A stretch of DNA of 64,000 nt from Bacteroidota bacterium (GTDB taxonomy: Bacteria; Bacteroidota; Bacteroidia; Flavobacteriales; Flavobacteriaceae): contig JAJRRO010000101.1 in the NCBI GenBank assembly GCA_024279425.1, positions 1 to 64,000 of the forward strand. The letters are read 5' to 3'. Every line of letters starts with the position of its first letter. Positions within the stretch are counted from its first letter, which is position 1. A model generated the notes under the pieces. The model worked only from the letters and a program-made list of their open reading frames with translations. It was not told the DNA's origin and made no database searches. Made by a program: the position numbers and the translations under genes. Positions 28,222 through 37,719 of the stretch are shown one piece after another.

Positions 28222-28878
28222 CTACTCTTTGGTAATGATCAATGTCGCTTTAGATCCCGTTGATAGCAGCCATTTGTTGGAATATATTAATTGCCCTTGG
28301 TCGTCATATACATCAACTTGTGCGGTATTGGGGCTTGAAGAACCTTCGTTGAGTGCCTGAAACTCCAAACGGTTAAAGCCTTTTTGCAAATCGACATTTA
28401 CACCTTTAAAACTACCAGTAAGTAGAACATTAGGGTCAATTACATGACCATTGGACGAAATCATTACCCGATCTCCGTCCACATACTCATGATCCCTGCA
28501 AACAATCCCTACAAACTTGCCATTACTTTTAATATCACCTAAATATTGATTTCCGAACTTCTCTTTGGAGCCCCCTTTCTTTTCAGACCTTCCAACTTTT
28601 GTATCTAACTTCAATCCATGGCCTGCTTGCAACATTTCAGTGTCTGGCAGCATTTTCACTGGGTTTCTGGTAGGGGCGTCTAGAAGATTGGTATTGGGAT
28701 TAGGGTCAATTACGGAAGGAATATTCAATGCAGTACCTTGACTACTCGTTCCAGTATTATCCAATGTACTTATAGAGCCTATCTCAAGAGGAGTACTTGT
28801 TTGTAAATCCGTTTGTGCGTACCCAAAAAAGCAAGACATTAAGGTAAAAACAAATATTGAAACGGTTCTTTTGACCAT
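28222..28878 (-). CDS. Secreted protein of unknown function
   Basis: A 218-residue protein with a signal peptide (cleavage after FFGYAQ near residue 21). A low-complexity Thr/Ser/Asn region follows, then a beta-rich C-terminal domain with FVGIVCRDHEYVDGDRVMI, NVDLQKGFNRLEFQALNEGS and NTAQVDVYDDQG. I recall similar proteins in flavobacteria, but no function is known to me. It lies 110 bp downstream of the octaheme cytochrome gene on the same strand. Confidence 0.75.
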   Translation of the reverse strand: MVKRTVSIFVFTLMSCFFGYAQTDLQTSTPLEIGSISTLDNTGTSSQGTALNIPSVIDPNPNTNLLDAPTRNPVKMLPDTEMLQAGHGLKLDTKVGRSEKKGGSKEKFGNQYLGDIKSNGKFVGIVCRDHEYVDGDRVMISSNGHVIDPNVLLTGSFKGVNVDLQKGFNRLEFQALNEGSSSPNTAQVDVYDDQGQLIYSNKWLLSTGSKATLIITKE

Positions 28879-28988
28879 CCTTTAAATAGCGTTATTTTGG
28901 GATAAAGATAGCAATTACCCTGCCATAGGGGCTTAAAGGGATGTTAAATCACTCTTTAGCCCTTGATTAATAGTGTTTGGATTTGCCA

Positions 28989-31247
28989 TTATTGAGTTGG
29001 GTTAAGCTGTTGAAGGAATATCGCATATTGCGGATTATTTGGGAACATTGTAGTTAATTTCAACGCATAGTTCCGAGCACTTTGAATTTCATCGTTTTTT
29101 GAATAGAGATAGGCCGCAGTATACAATAAATCCTCATTTTCTGGTGCGATTCGAAGTCCTTTTAGAATGGTCTCTTTGGCCTTTTCAATGTTATTCCCTG
29201 TATCATATAATAAGCTAAGGTTGTAATAAACCCTTAAGTTCTGTGGCATATAAATAATAGCCCTTCCAAAGTGTTCAATGGCCTCATCAATTCGTTTAAC
29301 TTCGGCCAATAACAAACCTAAAGAGTAATATGTGGGCCCATACTCTGGCTCTTGTTCAATAATAATTCTAAAGGTGGTTTCTGCCTTATCCAATTCACTA
29401 TTGTTATAGTACAGATTGGCCAAATTGGTTCTAGCAATATTGTTTAGATTATCAAGTTCCAGTGCTTTTTCATAGTTTTTTATGCCCTGTACTATATCTC
29501 CTTGTCTTAAATAGTAATCAGCCCGTTTTATTCTTCCTCCTGCAAAATCCGAAATTGCTTCTAGCGAGGTGTTGAATTCTGCTTTTACCTTTTTGTAAAC
29601 CTCTTGGTAATCTGAAGGTATTTGAATTTCGTTTAGCCTACTTATGGCATAAAAGGCTTTTGTCCTTACCGCCCTTTTAGGATCTTTTAATAGTGGGATC
29701 AAATAATTAACGTAATCCGTATTGTTTATTTCTCCCAGTACGTCAATGGTAGTAGCCCTGACTATAGGAGAGATGTCATTTAGAAAAATCAATAGCTTAG
29801 CAATGTCATCGGCATTCATGTAATTATCCAAACCCCTTATAGCAGAAGCTCTTGCAATTTCTGGCTGCATGGTATCTTTTATCAGGGTTAATAACGATTC
29901 TTTTCCGTTAGGCTCTCCAGTTAAACCAGACGCTAATAATTCTGAAAAATGTTGATAATCAGGAACTCCATATTGTTTTTTAAATGTTTCCCAAGCCCAT
30001 TCATTGCTTTTGTCCTTATGACATGTGGTGCATGCATTTGGAGTATCGTGTTTAAGACTTAAGTCAGGTCGGGGAATCCTAAAACTATGATCTCGCCTAA
30101 AATCATTCCCCATATAAAACTTTCCTGGCATATGACAATTGATGCATTGTGAACCTTCAGTTCCCTTTGTATGAAAATGATGTTCTGGAGTGTCGTAGTT
30201 TTCTGGAATATGGCACTGGGCACAAAGGGTATTGCCTTGAAATTTCAGTTCTAATGAATGCGAATTATGGCAGTCCGTACAAGTAACATCATTATGGTAC
30301 ATTTTACTTTGGACAAATGAACCATATACATAATCTTCGTCTAAAATCTGCCCGTCAGGATGGTAGACACCCGCAGTTATCAATTGGGGAAAATAATGGT
30401 CCAGCATGGTTCCTTCAAAATTGAATGATTCTGAAATTTGCTCTCTGCGCATATGACATCTGGCACATTGATCCACCAATTGTTTGGGTTTGGTTTGCGC
30501 TGTCATTTGCATTGTCTCGGATGCTTTATAGTCCTGCCCCAACCGACTTGCATCAGATACGTGTTGTTTGCCTGGTCCATGACAAGCTTCGCAACTTACA
30601 TTGATCAAAGCAAACCTAGTATCATAACCATTTGTTTCTTGATCATAATTTTTTCTAACATTTGTAGAATGACAATCGGAACACATGGTGTTCCAATTAA
30701 GACCTCCTCTAGACCAATGCAACCATTCGGAATGAACTACCTTAAAATCAGGATATAGGTCAAACCACTTATTTTTTTTGGCGTCCCATGCAGTTCTCAA
30801 GCATTGGTATCTTCCATTGGGGAACTTAACGATATACTGCTGTAGTGGCGTTATTCCGAAAGTATATATGATTTGGTAATCATGATATTCTCCATCAGGA
30901 CCTTCAGTATTTACAAAGAATTCCACGCCCTTGGTATAAAATCGTGATGTAACTCCCTGACTTGTAATTTTTTCACCGTTAAAGGTCGCTAAAATGGTAT
31001 TTCTGTTTGCCAGTTGCATTGATTTGTCATGATGAGACCCTTTCCATTCTTTATATTGGTCTTCATGGCATTTTTTGCAGCTGTCATCGCCTAGAAAGCT
31101 TTCATCAGGGATTGCCTTGGTTGGGGTAAATATATTCTCGAAACTCTCTTCTGGAACTGTTACGTAATTGTGCTTTTTATTCTCTTTACAGGATGTGTGG
31201 ATTATTAGGAATAAGAAGATGTATATTATTTGTAAAAAGAACTTCAT
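28989..31247 (-). CDS. Octaheme cytochrome c lipoprotein with HEAT-like and TPR domains
   Basis: A 752-residue protein with a lipoprotein signal (FLIIHTSCKE). Eight CxxCH heme sites occur in the first ~350 residues: CKKCH, CSDCH, CEACH, CARCH, CTDCH, CAQCH, CINCH and CTTCH. The first sits in a cytochrome c554-like context (DQYKEWKGSHHDKSM). HEAT-like repeats lie at ~380-500 and at least four TPRs from ~530 to the end. It should be exported, lipid-anchored and redox active, with TPRs for a partner protein. The gene follows orf109 by 51 bp, so it may be the distal gene of the kor-nuo operon. Confidence 0.9.
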   Translation of the reverse strand: MKFFLQIIYIFLFLIIHTSCKENKKHNYVTVPEESFENIFTPTKAIPDESFLGDDSCKKCHEDQYKEWKGSHHDKSMQLANRNTILATFNGEKITSQGVTSRFYTKGVEFFVNTEGPDGEYHDYQIIYTFGITPLQQYIVKFPNGRYQCLRTAWDAKKNKWFDLYPDFKVVHSEWLHWSRGGLNWNTMCSDCHSTNVRKNYDQETNGYDTRFALINVSCEACHGPGKQHVSDASRLGQDYKASETMQMTAQTKPKQLVDQCARCHMRREQISESFNFEGTMLDHYFPQLITAGVYHPDGQILDEDYVYGSFVQSKMYHNDVTCTDCHNSHSLELKFQGNTLCAQCHIPENYDTPEHHFHTKGTEGSQCINCHMPGKFYMGNDFRRDHSFRIPRPDLSLKHDTPNACTTCHKDKSNEWAWETFKKQYGVPDYQHFSELLASGLTGEPNGKESLLTLIKDTMQPEIARASAIRGLDNYMNADDIAKLLIFLNDISPIVRATTIDVLGEINNTDYVNYLIPLLKDPKRAVRTKAFYAISRLNEIQIPSDYQEVYKKVKAEFNTSLEAISDFAGGRIKRADYYLRQGDIVQGIKNYEKALELDNLNNIARTNLANLYYNNSELDKAETTFRIIIEQEPEYGPTYYSLGLLLAEVKRIDEAIEHFGRAIIYMPQNLRVYYNLSLLYDTGNNIEKAKETILKGLRIAPENEDLLYTAAYLYSKNDEIQSARNYALKLTTMFPNNPQYAIFLQQLNPTQ

Positions 31248-31298
31248 TATTGGCTTTAAGGCTCACATTAAAAAGACATTTAGAGGAAAAGACAAGTA

Positions 31299-31628
31299 TT
31301 ATTTTTGACCGTTATTCCAATACTGGGGTTCGGCACCTTCTGTTTGTTGGTTCCAGTAATCCTGAGTTACCTTGCGACCATCAAAAGTTTTCAGTTTACG
31401 TTGGAAGACCCAAATCGTGGGATTGAAAACCATATCAGTTACGGCAACGGTATATAGTTGAGGTTCCTCTTCTGAAGGCCTTTTTTCTTCTTGGATTACA
31501 ACTTCAAACCCGTTATGTTCCAATAATTTTTTTAAAAAATCTTTGCGGTTTTCGCTAATTTTCTTTTCGACAAAAGTTACTCTCTTATCCTCGATGCTTC
31601 CAAATAAATGTTTTCCTCCTAGTGCCAT
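31299..31628 (-). CDS. Conserved hypothetical protein at the end of the nuo array
   Basis: A 109-residue soluble protein (MALGGKHLFGSIEDKRVTFV). It has a central FEVVIQEEKRPSEEEPQLYTV, the sequence VFNPTIWVFQRKLKTFDGRK, and the end YWNQQTEGAEPQYWN. No domain is recognised. Start and stop are 5 bp from nuoN, so it is translated with the nuo genes. An assembly or accessory role for complex I is possible, but it rests only on position. Confidence 0.75.
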   Translation of the reverse strand: MALGGKHLFGSIEDKRVTFVEKKISENRKDFLKKLLEHNGFEVVIQEEKRPSEEEPQLYTVAVTDMVFNPTIWVFQRKLKTFDGRKVTQDYWNQQTEGAEPQYWNNGQK

Positions 31629-31633
31629 GACTT

Positions 31634-33061
31634 CTAATTAAAAATACCGCTTAGTTCATAAATATAATCATACAACGGGCTATAGATACCTAGAACCAAT
31701 ATGCCTATCACGGTAATCAACAGACCTAATCTCATATAGACCTTACTCCTGAAAAAGGGAATGGGATTCTCACTTTTCCTAAGGAACATGGCCCTGACCA
31801 CCAAAAGATAATAGTATAATGAAATTGTAACATTCACTACGGCCAAAAAGACCAAGAAATAGTATCCCTCACTGGCCGCTGCAGTAAATAGGAAGAATTT
31901 TCCAAAGAACCCTGCGACGGGCGGGATTCCAGCCAATGAGAACAGCGCCAACATCATGACCAGACTTAAGTTTGGGTTTGTTCTATATAAGCCCTCATAG
32001 TCATTTATGTCCTCTTTTCCTGTTTGAAGCGAAATGGCTTGTACAACTCCAAATGCTGCTAGGTTCGAGAACACATAAATCAATACAAAATATACTATGG
32101 TAGCCGTCCCCAATTGTGTTCCCACAATTAATCCCAATAGAATAAAACCAGCTTGTGCAATGGATGAAAATGCCAAAAACCGTTTCATGTTTTGCTGCCG
32201 CAATGCAAACAAATTACCAATGAACATGGTTGCAATGGCAATAACATAGATCATGTTTTCCCAAACCTGCATCAATGGTTTTAAAACGGTGAACAACAAG
32301 ATCATTAAAATAAAGACCGCGGCTCCTTTTGAAATCACCGATAAGTAAGAGGCTATGCTAATTGGAGCCCCTTCGTAAACATCAGCGGTCCAAAAATGAA
32401 AGGGCACCAATGATATTTTAAAGGCCAAACCCGTAAAGAATAAAATAGCCCCGAGTGAGGTAAGGTTAGTCGCTGAAACTAATTGAATTATATCAGCAAA
32501 GTAGATAGAGCCCGATGTTGCATATAGCATTGAGATACCAAATAATGAAACTCCTGAGGCTAGGGCTGAAGACAGAATCAATTTGATTCCCGCCTCACTC
32601 GATTTCCTGTTGACGGTTTCATAGGCGGCTAAAGCAGCGACGGGAAGCGTTGACAATTCCAGACCTAAATAGAACATTAAAAAATCCCCTGAAGAAATCA
32701 TAAAATACATACCCAATAGGGAAGAAAACAGTAATATGAAAAACTCTGTGCCCTTATTTTGGCCAACGATTTTTTCCTGAAGCCAATCTGCCGATTGCAA
32801 TAAGAGGATTAGCACACCAACATTCAAGACATTCTTAAAAAAATGTATTAAACCATTGGTTCTGAACATGCCACCAAAAAGGTTGTTTTCATCTACCGGC
32901 AAGAACCCGATTAAGGTATGAACCCCAAATAAGAATATAGCTAAATGAACGATGCTCTGTTTTTTGTTTGGTGGTATAAAAATTTCAGCTACGATCAACA
33001 ATAGTATTATTGCCAAAAGTAATAGCTCGTGACGCATTAATAAAAAGCTATCTAGATTCAT
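31634..33061 (-). CDS. nuoN: Complex I subunit N (antiporter-like)
   Basis: A 475-residue polytopic membrane protein of the Mrp-antiporter-like group. LYLGLELSTLPVAALAAYET carries the conserved Glu of the channel. ALAFKISLVPFHFWTADVYEG-type residues (GLAFKISLVPFHFWTADVYE) form the key Lys helix. KRFLAFSSIAQAGFILLGL and LALFSLAGIPPVAGFFGKF follow. It is one of three proton-pumping antiporter-like subunits. It is separated from nuoM by 472 bp holding an S23-type gene. Confidence 0.95.
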   Translation of the reverse strand: MNLDSFLLMRHELLLLAIILLLIVAEIFIPPNKKQSIVHLAIFLFGVHTLIGFLPVDENNLFGGMFRTNGLIHFFKNVLNVGVLILLLQSADWLQEKIVGQNKGTEFFILLFSSLLGMYFMISSGDFLMFYLGLELSTLPVAALAAYETVNRKSSEAGIKLILSSALASGVSLFGISMLYATSGSIYFADIIQLVSATNLTSLGAILFFTGLAFKISLVPFHFWTADVYEGAPISIASYLSVISKGAAVFILMILLFTVLKPLMQVWENMIYVIAIATMFIGNLFALRQQNMKRFLAFSSIAQAGFILLGLIVGTQLGTATIVYFVLIYVFSNLAAFGVVQAISLQTGKEDINDYEGLYRTNPNLSLVMMLALFSLAGIPPVAGFFGKFFLFTAAASEGYYFLVFLAVVNVTISLYYYLLVVRAMFLRKSENPIPFFRSKVYMRLGLLITVIGILVLGIYSPLYDYIYELSGIFN

Positions 33062-33108
33062 TATTCTTTATTTAAATTATGCTTCAAGTCATTAATTAGA
33101 GGATTGAA

Positions 33109-33136
33109 GACGGATGACCGAGGACCGAGGACTCTT
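33109..33136. repeat. 7-bp tandem microrepeat next to the S23 gene (3' side)
   Basis: Four units with exact 7-bp period: GACGGAT, GACCGAG, GACCGAG, GACTCTT. They are between nuoN and the stop codon of the intact four-helix-bundle gene. Confidence 0.7.
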
Positions 33137-33146
33137 ATTAATTGTG

Positions 33147-33500
33147 TCATATTATTTTGTTTCTAAATGCTATCATCATATTCATTAACTCAAATGATAA
33201 GTCATAAAATTTATTAAATTCTTGTTTTGAAATATAATCTCGTCTTTTAACTTTATGCAAGCAAGTGACTACTTCTGCCAATGAGCGAATGGCGTATCCC
33301 ATAAATCTCTTTTGTTCAGGGTTTGACTGACCAATTGCTCCTTCTGAAATATTTAAAGCAATTGAATCTGCTGCCCTTCTAATTTGAGAAGAAATGTTAA
33401 ACAGCTCTTTTTTTGGAAAATTATCGGCTAAAACATCAATATCGTCCCCTAGATTTATCACCTTTTGCCAGATTATCGACTTCTCAAATTTAAACTTCAT
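33147..33500 (-). CDS. S23-type four-helix-bundle protein
   Basis: A 117-residue helical protein of the 23S rRNA intervening-sequence / Avd-like family (TIGR02436 type). KFEKSIIWQKVINLGDDI begins helix 1. ISSQIRRAADSIALNISEGA is the family hallmark, and KRFMGYAIRSLAEVVTCLHK follows. The start at 33500 is chosen because upstream codons lie inside a microrepeat. Function unknown: some relatives sit in 23S rRNA genes and others (Avd) serve diversity-generating retroelements. Here it interrupts the spacing between nuoM and nuoN on the same strand. Confidence 0.9.
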   Translation of the reverse strand: MKFKFEKSIIWQKVINLGDDIDVLADNFPKKELFNISSQIRRAADSIALNISEGAIGQSNPEQKRFMGYAIRSLAEVVTCLHKVKRRDYISKQEFNKFYDLSFELMNMMIAFRNKII

Positions 33501-33515
33501 GTTTATTTGATTTTT

Positions 33516-33529
33516 ATCATCCGTCATCC
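33516..33529. repeat. 7-bp microrepeat next to the S23 gene (5' side)
   Basis: ATCATCC followed by GTCATCC, a two-unit 7-bp repeat. It lies just upstream of the S23 start and directly before the end of nuoM, mirroring the repeat on the other side of the gene. Confidence 0.5.
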
Positions 33530-33533
33530 ATCT

Positions 33534-35021
33534 TTACAACATTCCTTGTATAAAAGGTTCTAAACTTTCCAAAATCATATCACTTAACCAAAGTGGGGCA
33601 ACACCCATGCCCACAATGGGAATCAATAACAATAATATTCCCGTTTTCTCATACCATGTAACTTTTTCCAGAGTTAAAAAAGCTTCATTTTTTACGGGGC
33701 CCATCAACATAAGTCCTACAACACGTAAAATATAAACAGCCGTAACGACAATCGCCGATACCGATACAATCGTTGCAATCCTATAGAACATATTATCATG
33801 CTCAAAAGCACCCACAAATATGTTCATTTCGGCAACAAAGCCACTAAATCCGGGAAGGCCTAAAGATGCCAAACCTGCAATAACATAAATGGTCGATATA
33901 AACGGAATTACCTTGAGTAACCCTCCTAATTTGGTAACATCCCTAGTGTGGGTTCTTCCATAGATCATTCCGATTAAAGCAAAGAACAGGGCTGTCATAA
34001 ACCCGTGGGAAAGTGACTGTAATATGGCGCCATTCCATGCCGTTTTGTTCAGCATTAGAAGGGCGAACAATACCAATCCTAAATGGCTCACGGACGAATA
34101 TGCGTTGATATATTTTAAATCAGTTTGTTTAATGGCTGAAAATGCACCGTAAATAACGCCAATGGCCGCTAGGATAATAAAGAACCAAGACCAATGTAAG
34201 GCCCCCTCTGGTAATAAATACATAGCAACTCGAAACACTCCATAACCTCCCAATTTCATTAATACGCCCGCATGTAGCATTGAAACTGCCGTGGGTGCTG
34301 AGGCATGACCATCTGGAGACCAGGTATGGAAAGGGAATAAGGCTCCGATTACCGCAAAACCAATAAAGGCCAGGGGAAAAAATAGTTTTTGTGCTTCAAT
34401 GGGGATATTCACTTTGGCGATTTCCAATATGTTGAAAGTCAAAGCGCCACCGTCGGCATCTGAGTTAAAGTAAATCCCCAGAATAGCAACCAGTAGAATG
34501 GCAGAAGCACCCATGAGCATCAATGTTAATTTCATGGCTGAATGTTCTTTGGGTCCGGTTCCCCATATTCCAATTAATAAATACATGGGAATAACGGCAA
34601 TCTCAAAGAAGACGAACATAGTAAATAAATCAAGAGAAATGAAAAAGCCATACACCCCTATGGAAAGCACGATTAGTGACACAAAAAATTCTTTGGGTAG
34701 ATCATTCATTTTCCATGAAATGAAAACACCTGCCAAAACCACGATGCTCGTTAAAAGCAATAAAGCAACTGATATACCATCTACTCCGATGTTGTAATGA
34801 ATATTAAAATCTTTGAACCAAACCAGATCTTTGGTAAAGACCATAATGTCACTATTAACTGCTCTTTCTTTGAAATACGCAAAAATCAAGTTGATGGCCA
34901 TTCCGAGTTGTACAATACTCCCTACCATTGAAACTATACGTGACTGTTTAAGTCCTTTAGAAAAAACCAAAGCAAGTATGGTTGCTATGGGTACAATAAT
35001 AAAAAGTGATAGAATATCCAT
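33534..35021 (-). CDS. nuoM: Complex I subunit M (antiporter-like)
   Basis: A 495-residue membrane subunit. FFEIAVIPMYLLIGIWG holds the conserved Glu, FPFHTWSPDGHASAPTAVSM is the classic subunit M motif, and TDLKYINAYSSVSHLGLV and LASLGLPGFSGFVAEM follow. It pumps protons or sodium in the membrane arm. It follows nuoL by 9 bp. Confidence 0.96.
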   Translation of the reverse strand: MDILSLFIIVPIATILALVFSKGLKQSRIVSMVGSIVQLGMAINLIFAYFKERAVNSDIMVFTKDLVWFKDFNIHYNIGVDGISVALLLLTSIVVLAGVFISWKMNDLPKEFFVSLIVLSIGVYGFFISLDLFTMFVFFEIAVIPMYLLIGIWGTGPKEHSAMKLTLMLMGASAILLVAILGIYFNSDADGGALTFNILEIAKVNIPIEAQKLFFPLAFIGFAVIGALFPFHTWSPDGHASAPTAVSMLHAGVLMKLGGYGVFRVAMYLLPEGALHWSWFFIILAAIGVIYGAFSAIKQTDLKYINAYSSVSHLGLVLFALLMLNKTAWNGAILQSLSHGFMTALFFALIGMIYGRTHTRDVTKLGGLLKVIPFISTIYVIAGLASLGLPGFSGFVAEMNIFVGAFEHDNMFYRIATIVSVSAIVVTAVYILRVVGLMLMGPVKNEAFLTLEKVTWYEKTGILLLLIPIVGMGVAPLWLSDMILESLEPFIQGML

Positions 35022-35030
35022 ATTAATCTT

Positions 35031-36950
35031 TTAGTTTGTCCATAGGTAAATAAAAACCAATGCAATAATTACCACTCCTGCTATAAATGCAAATCCATAG
35101 TCCTGTACTTTGCCAGATTGCAATCCTTTTATTTTGTCGGATGTCCATACCGTCTTGTTGCCAATGCCCTCCATGGTACCATCCACATACTTTTTATCAA
35201 ATTTTGCTATTGGTGCAGAAACGAGGTTGAACAATATTTTTTTGGTGACGAAAAGATAAATTTCATCGAAATAAAACTTATCGCTAGTCCATTTATAAAA
35301 GAGTCCGAAAAAGTTGGCAAGCTTATCCGCTAAATCATTTTCCTTTTTATAGAATATCCAAGCTAGTATAATCCCAATCAATCCAACACCAACGGCCACA
35401 GCGGCTAGTGGATAATTCAAATGCGCTTCGAAAGTCGCTTTATCGGCGGTAACAAATTCACTAAAAGGAATAAACCCACCCACAATACTCAATAGGGCCA
35501 AAACCATTAATGGGAATGTCATTGAAATTGGGGATTCGTGAGGTTTGCGCTCGTATTTCGTTTCCTTTCCCCAGAAAATCCCAAAGTAGATGCGGAACAT
35601 ATAGAACGCTGTAAGGCCAGCTACAAATACTCCGATAAAATAGATTAACTTATTATGTTCAAAAGCAGCGACCAAAATCTCGTCCTTACTAAAGAAACCG
35701 GCAAAAGGTGGTACCCCGGCAATGGCCAAGGCTGCAATTAGAAAGGTAATATGGGTAATGGGCATATACTTTCGAAGTCCCCCCATATCCTTTAAATAGT
35801 TACTATGTACGGCATGTATTACCGAGCCGGCGCCCAAGAACAATAAGGCCTTGAACATGGCATGGGTAAACAGATGGAACATTGAGGCCATATACCCTAA
35901 ACCCTCATGATCATCGTATCCCGAAACGCCCAATGCCAGCATCATATACCCCAATTGTGACATAGTTGAGAAGGCCAGTACCCGCTTAATATCAGTTTGG
36001 GTAATCGCTATTATAGCAGCAAACAATGATGAGAATGCACCCACATAGGCTACTATATTTAAAGCGAAACCATTTTCAACAAAATAATACAAGGGAAACA
36101 ATCTGGCTACTAAAAATACACCAGCTACAACCATTGTTGCTGCATGAATCAATGCTGAAACGGGAGTTGGCCCTTCCATGGCATCAGGCAACCAAATATG
36201 AAAAGGGAACATGGCCGATTTACCAGCACCTCCAAGAAATATCAAGATCAATCCCCATGTTAAAGCCGATAACCCCATGAAGGAAGTAGATGCCCAATTT
36301 AAAATGGCATCTCCCTCAGGATTGTTCAAGATTTCAAAATCATAGGTCCCTGTATAGTATCCCATGATAAGAATACCTATCAAAAAGCCCAAATCGGCAA
36401 ATCTAGTTACAATAAAGGCCTTTTTCGCAGCAGCTACCGCAGATGGTTTGGTATAGTAATATCCTATCAACAAATAAGATGAAACCCCCACCAGCTCCCA
36501 GAATATATAAATCTGAAATAAGTTGGTAGCCAACACAAGACCATACATGGAGAAAGAGAATAAGGACAGAAAAGCAAAGAATTTGGTATAGCCATCATCT
36601 CCTTTCATATAACCCCTGCTATATATATGCACCATTAAGGAAACTGTAGAAACCACAATAAGCATCATTACAGAAATGGGGTCTATGAGCACGCCCATAT
36701 CAATTCGTAGCGTTTCGGTGAAATTCATCCATACCGTTTTTTCAACAAATGTTTGATAGACACCATTTATCTTGCCATGAACAAAAAAGTATTGGTATGC
36801 TGTATAGAATGAAAATAGGGTAGAAGTTAAAAGTCCGGCTACACCGATATACCCTGATACCGCAGGTTTGATTTTTTGATTGAAAATTCCCAATAGCAGA
36901 AAGACTGCTAGTGGAACCAAGGGAATTAATATAATATTACTAAAGTTCAT
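35031..36950 (-). CDS. nuoL: Complex I subunit L (antiporter-like with lateral helix)
   Basis: A 639-residue membrane subunit, the largest of the antiporter-like proteins. FWELVGVSSYLLIGYYYTKP has the conserved Glu, and MFPFHIWLPDAMEGPTPVSA is the subunit L motif. TDIKRVLAFSTMSQLGYMML and PFAGFFSKDEIL follow. The long amphipathic C-terminal region from ~500 fits the lateral helix. The gap to nuoK holds a frameshifted S23-type gene. Confidence 0.97.
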   Translation of the reverse strand: MNFSNIILIPLVPLAVFLLLGIFNQKIKPAVSGYIGVAGLLTSTLFSFYTAYQYFFVHGKINGVYQTFVEKTVWMNFTETLRIDMGVLIDPISVMMLIVVSTVSLMVHIYSRGYMKGDDGYTKFFAFLSLFSFSMYGLVLATNLFQIYIFWELVGVSSYLLIGYYYTKPSAVAAAKKAFIVTRFADLGFLIGILIMGYYTGTYDFEILNNPEGDAILNWASTSFMGLSALTWGLILIFLGGAGKSAMFPFHIWLPDAMEGPTPVSALIHAATMVVAGVFLVARLFPLYYFVENGFALNIVAYVGAFSSLFAAIIAITQTDIKRVLAFSTMSQLGYMMLALGVSGYDDHEGLGYMASMFHLFTHAMFKALLFLGAGSVIHAVHSNYLKDMGGLRKYMPITHITFLIAALAIAGVPPFAGFFSKDEILVAAFEHNKLIYFIGVFVAGLTAFYMFRIYFGIFWGKETKYERKPHESPISMTFPLMVLALLSIVGGFIPFSEFVTADKATFEAHLNYPLAAVAVGVGLIGIILAWIFYKKENDLADKLANFFGLFYKWTSDKFYFDEIYLFVTKKILFNLVSAPIAKFDKKYVDGTMEGIGNKTVWTSDKIKGLQSGKVQDYGFAFIAGVVIIALVFIYLWTN

Positions 36951-36967
36951 TTTCTATTATTTTTAAG

Positions 36968-36994
36968 TGTCTAGAATGTCTAGATTGCCTAAAG
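36968..36994. repeat. 9-bp tandem microrepeat next to the frameshifted S23 gene
   Basis: Three units of period 9: TGTCTAGAA, TGTCTAGAT, TGCCTAAAG. They lie between the nuoL start and the 3' end of the S23 pseudogene, the third overlapping its stop codon. Confidence 0.6.
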
Positions 36995-37347
36995 TTTTAA
37001 GTTCTTTCCTATTGAAGTGAAAATTGCTAAAATTTCACTTGACTCTTTCTTTATTGCTTTGGTCTTTTCAAAATTCAACCATTTCATTTCCTCAATTATC
37101 TCCAACCAATAAAGTGTCTCACTAGCCTCACTCTCACAGATTTTTATTTTATTCCTAAAATCAGCTTTACTTCTTGATCTGTTTGCTTCTCTATAATTGG
37201 CTCCAATACTAGTGCCGACTTTGTTATTTGGTTCTTAATAACTTTCCCCTCGGCTGTTTGAGGCAGTATTCCCGATAACTTAATAATGTCTATCGCAAAA
37301 TCTTTGGTCCTTTTCTCAAATTGCTTTCCAAATTCTTTATTGTTCAT
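36989..37347 (-). pseudogene. S23-type four-helix-bundle gene with frameshift
   Basis: It begins MNNKEFGKQFEKRTKDFAI with LPQTAEGKVIKNQITKS, then the frame breaks. Adding one base to the CC at 37215-37216 restores SGTSIGANYREANRSRSKAD, then KICESEASETLYWLEIIEEM and SEILAIFTSIGKNLKL, ending in the TAG at 36989-36991. This is a second subgroup of the same family as the gene at 33147, not a recent copy of it. It lies between nuoL and nuoK. Confidence 0.85.
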
Positions 37348-37395
37348 TAACGGTCAATACTACTTTCAATTCTAGTTCACTTTAATTACTTATTA

Positions 37396-37713
37396 TTAGT
37401 GCTTCATGGTTTCAATATCTTTTACTTCAACCGAACTGATCTGTCTGTACAGATTTATTATTATTGACACGGCTAACGCAGTTTCTGCAGCGGCCACCGC
37501 AATAATAAATAGCGAAAACAGTACGCCTTGAAGCATGTCTGGATATAGATATTTGTTGATGATCACAAAGTTTATAACCGAGGCATTCAGTATCAATTCT
37601 ACCGACATCAAAATTGAGATCAGGTTTTTCCGCGTGATAAAACCATAGACACCGATAAAAAACAAAATGGAGGTTACGGTCAGTATTTCGTAAATGCTAA
37701 TTCCTGGAATCAT
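37396..37713 (-). CDS. nuoK: Complex I subunit K
   Basis: A 105-residue protein with three membrane helices. ISILMSVELILNASVINFVI carries the conserved Glu of helix 2, and AAAETALAVSIIINLYR that of helix 3. Length matches the family's ~100 residues. Confidence 0.95.
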   Translation of the reverse strand: MIPGISIYEILTVTSILFFIGVYGFITRKNLISILMSVELILNASVINFVIINKYLYPDMLQGVLFSLFIIAVAAAETALAVSIIINLYRQISSVEVKDIETMKH

Positions 37714-37719
37714 GTTGCT

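Noticed and set aside
33109-33136. GACCGAG repeats considered as a CRISPR-like array
   Set aside because: The units are contiguous with no spacers, and no cas genes are present.
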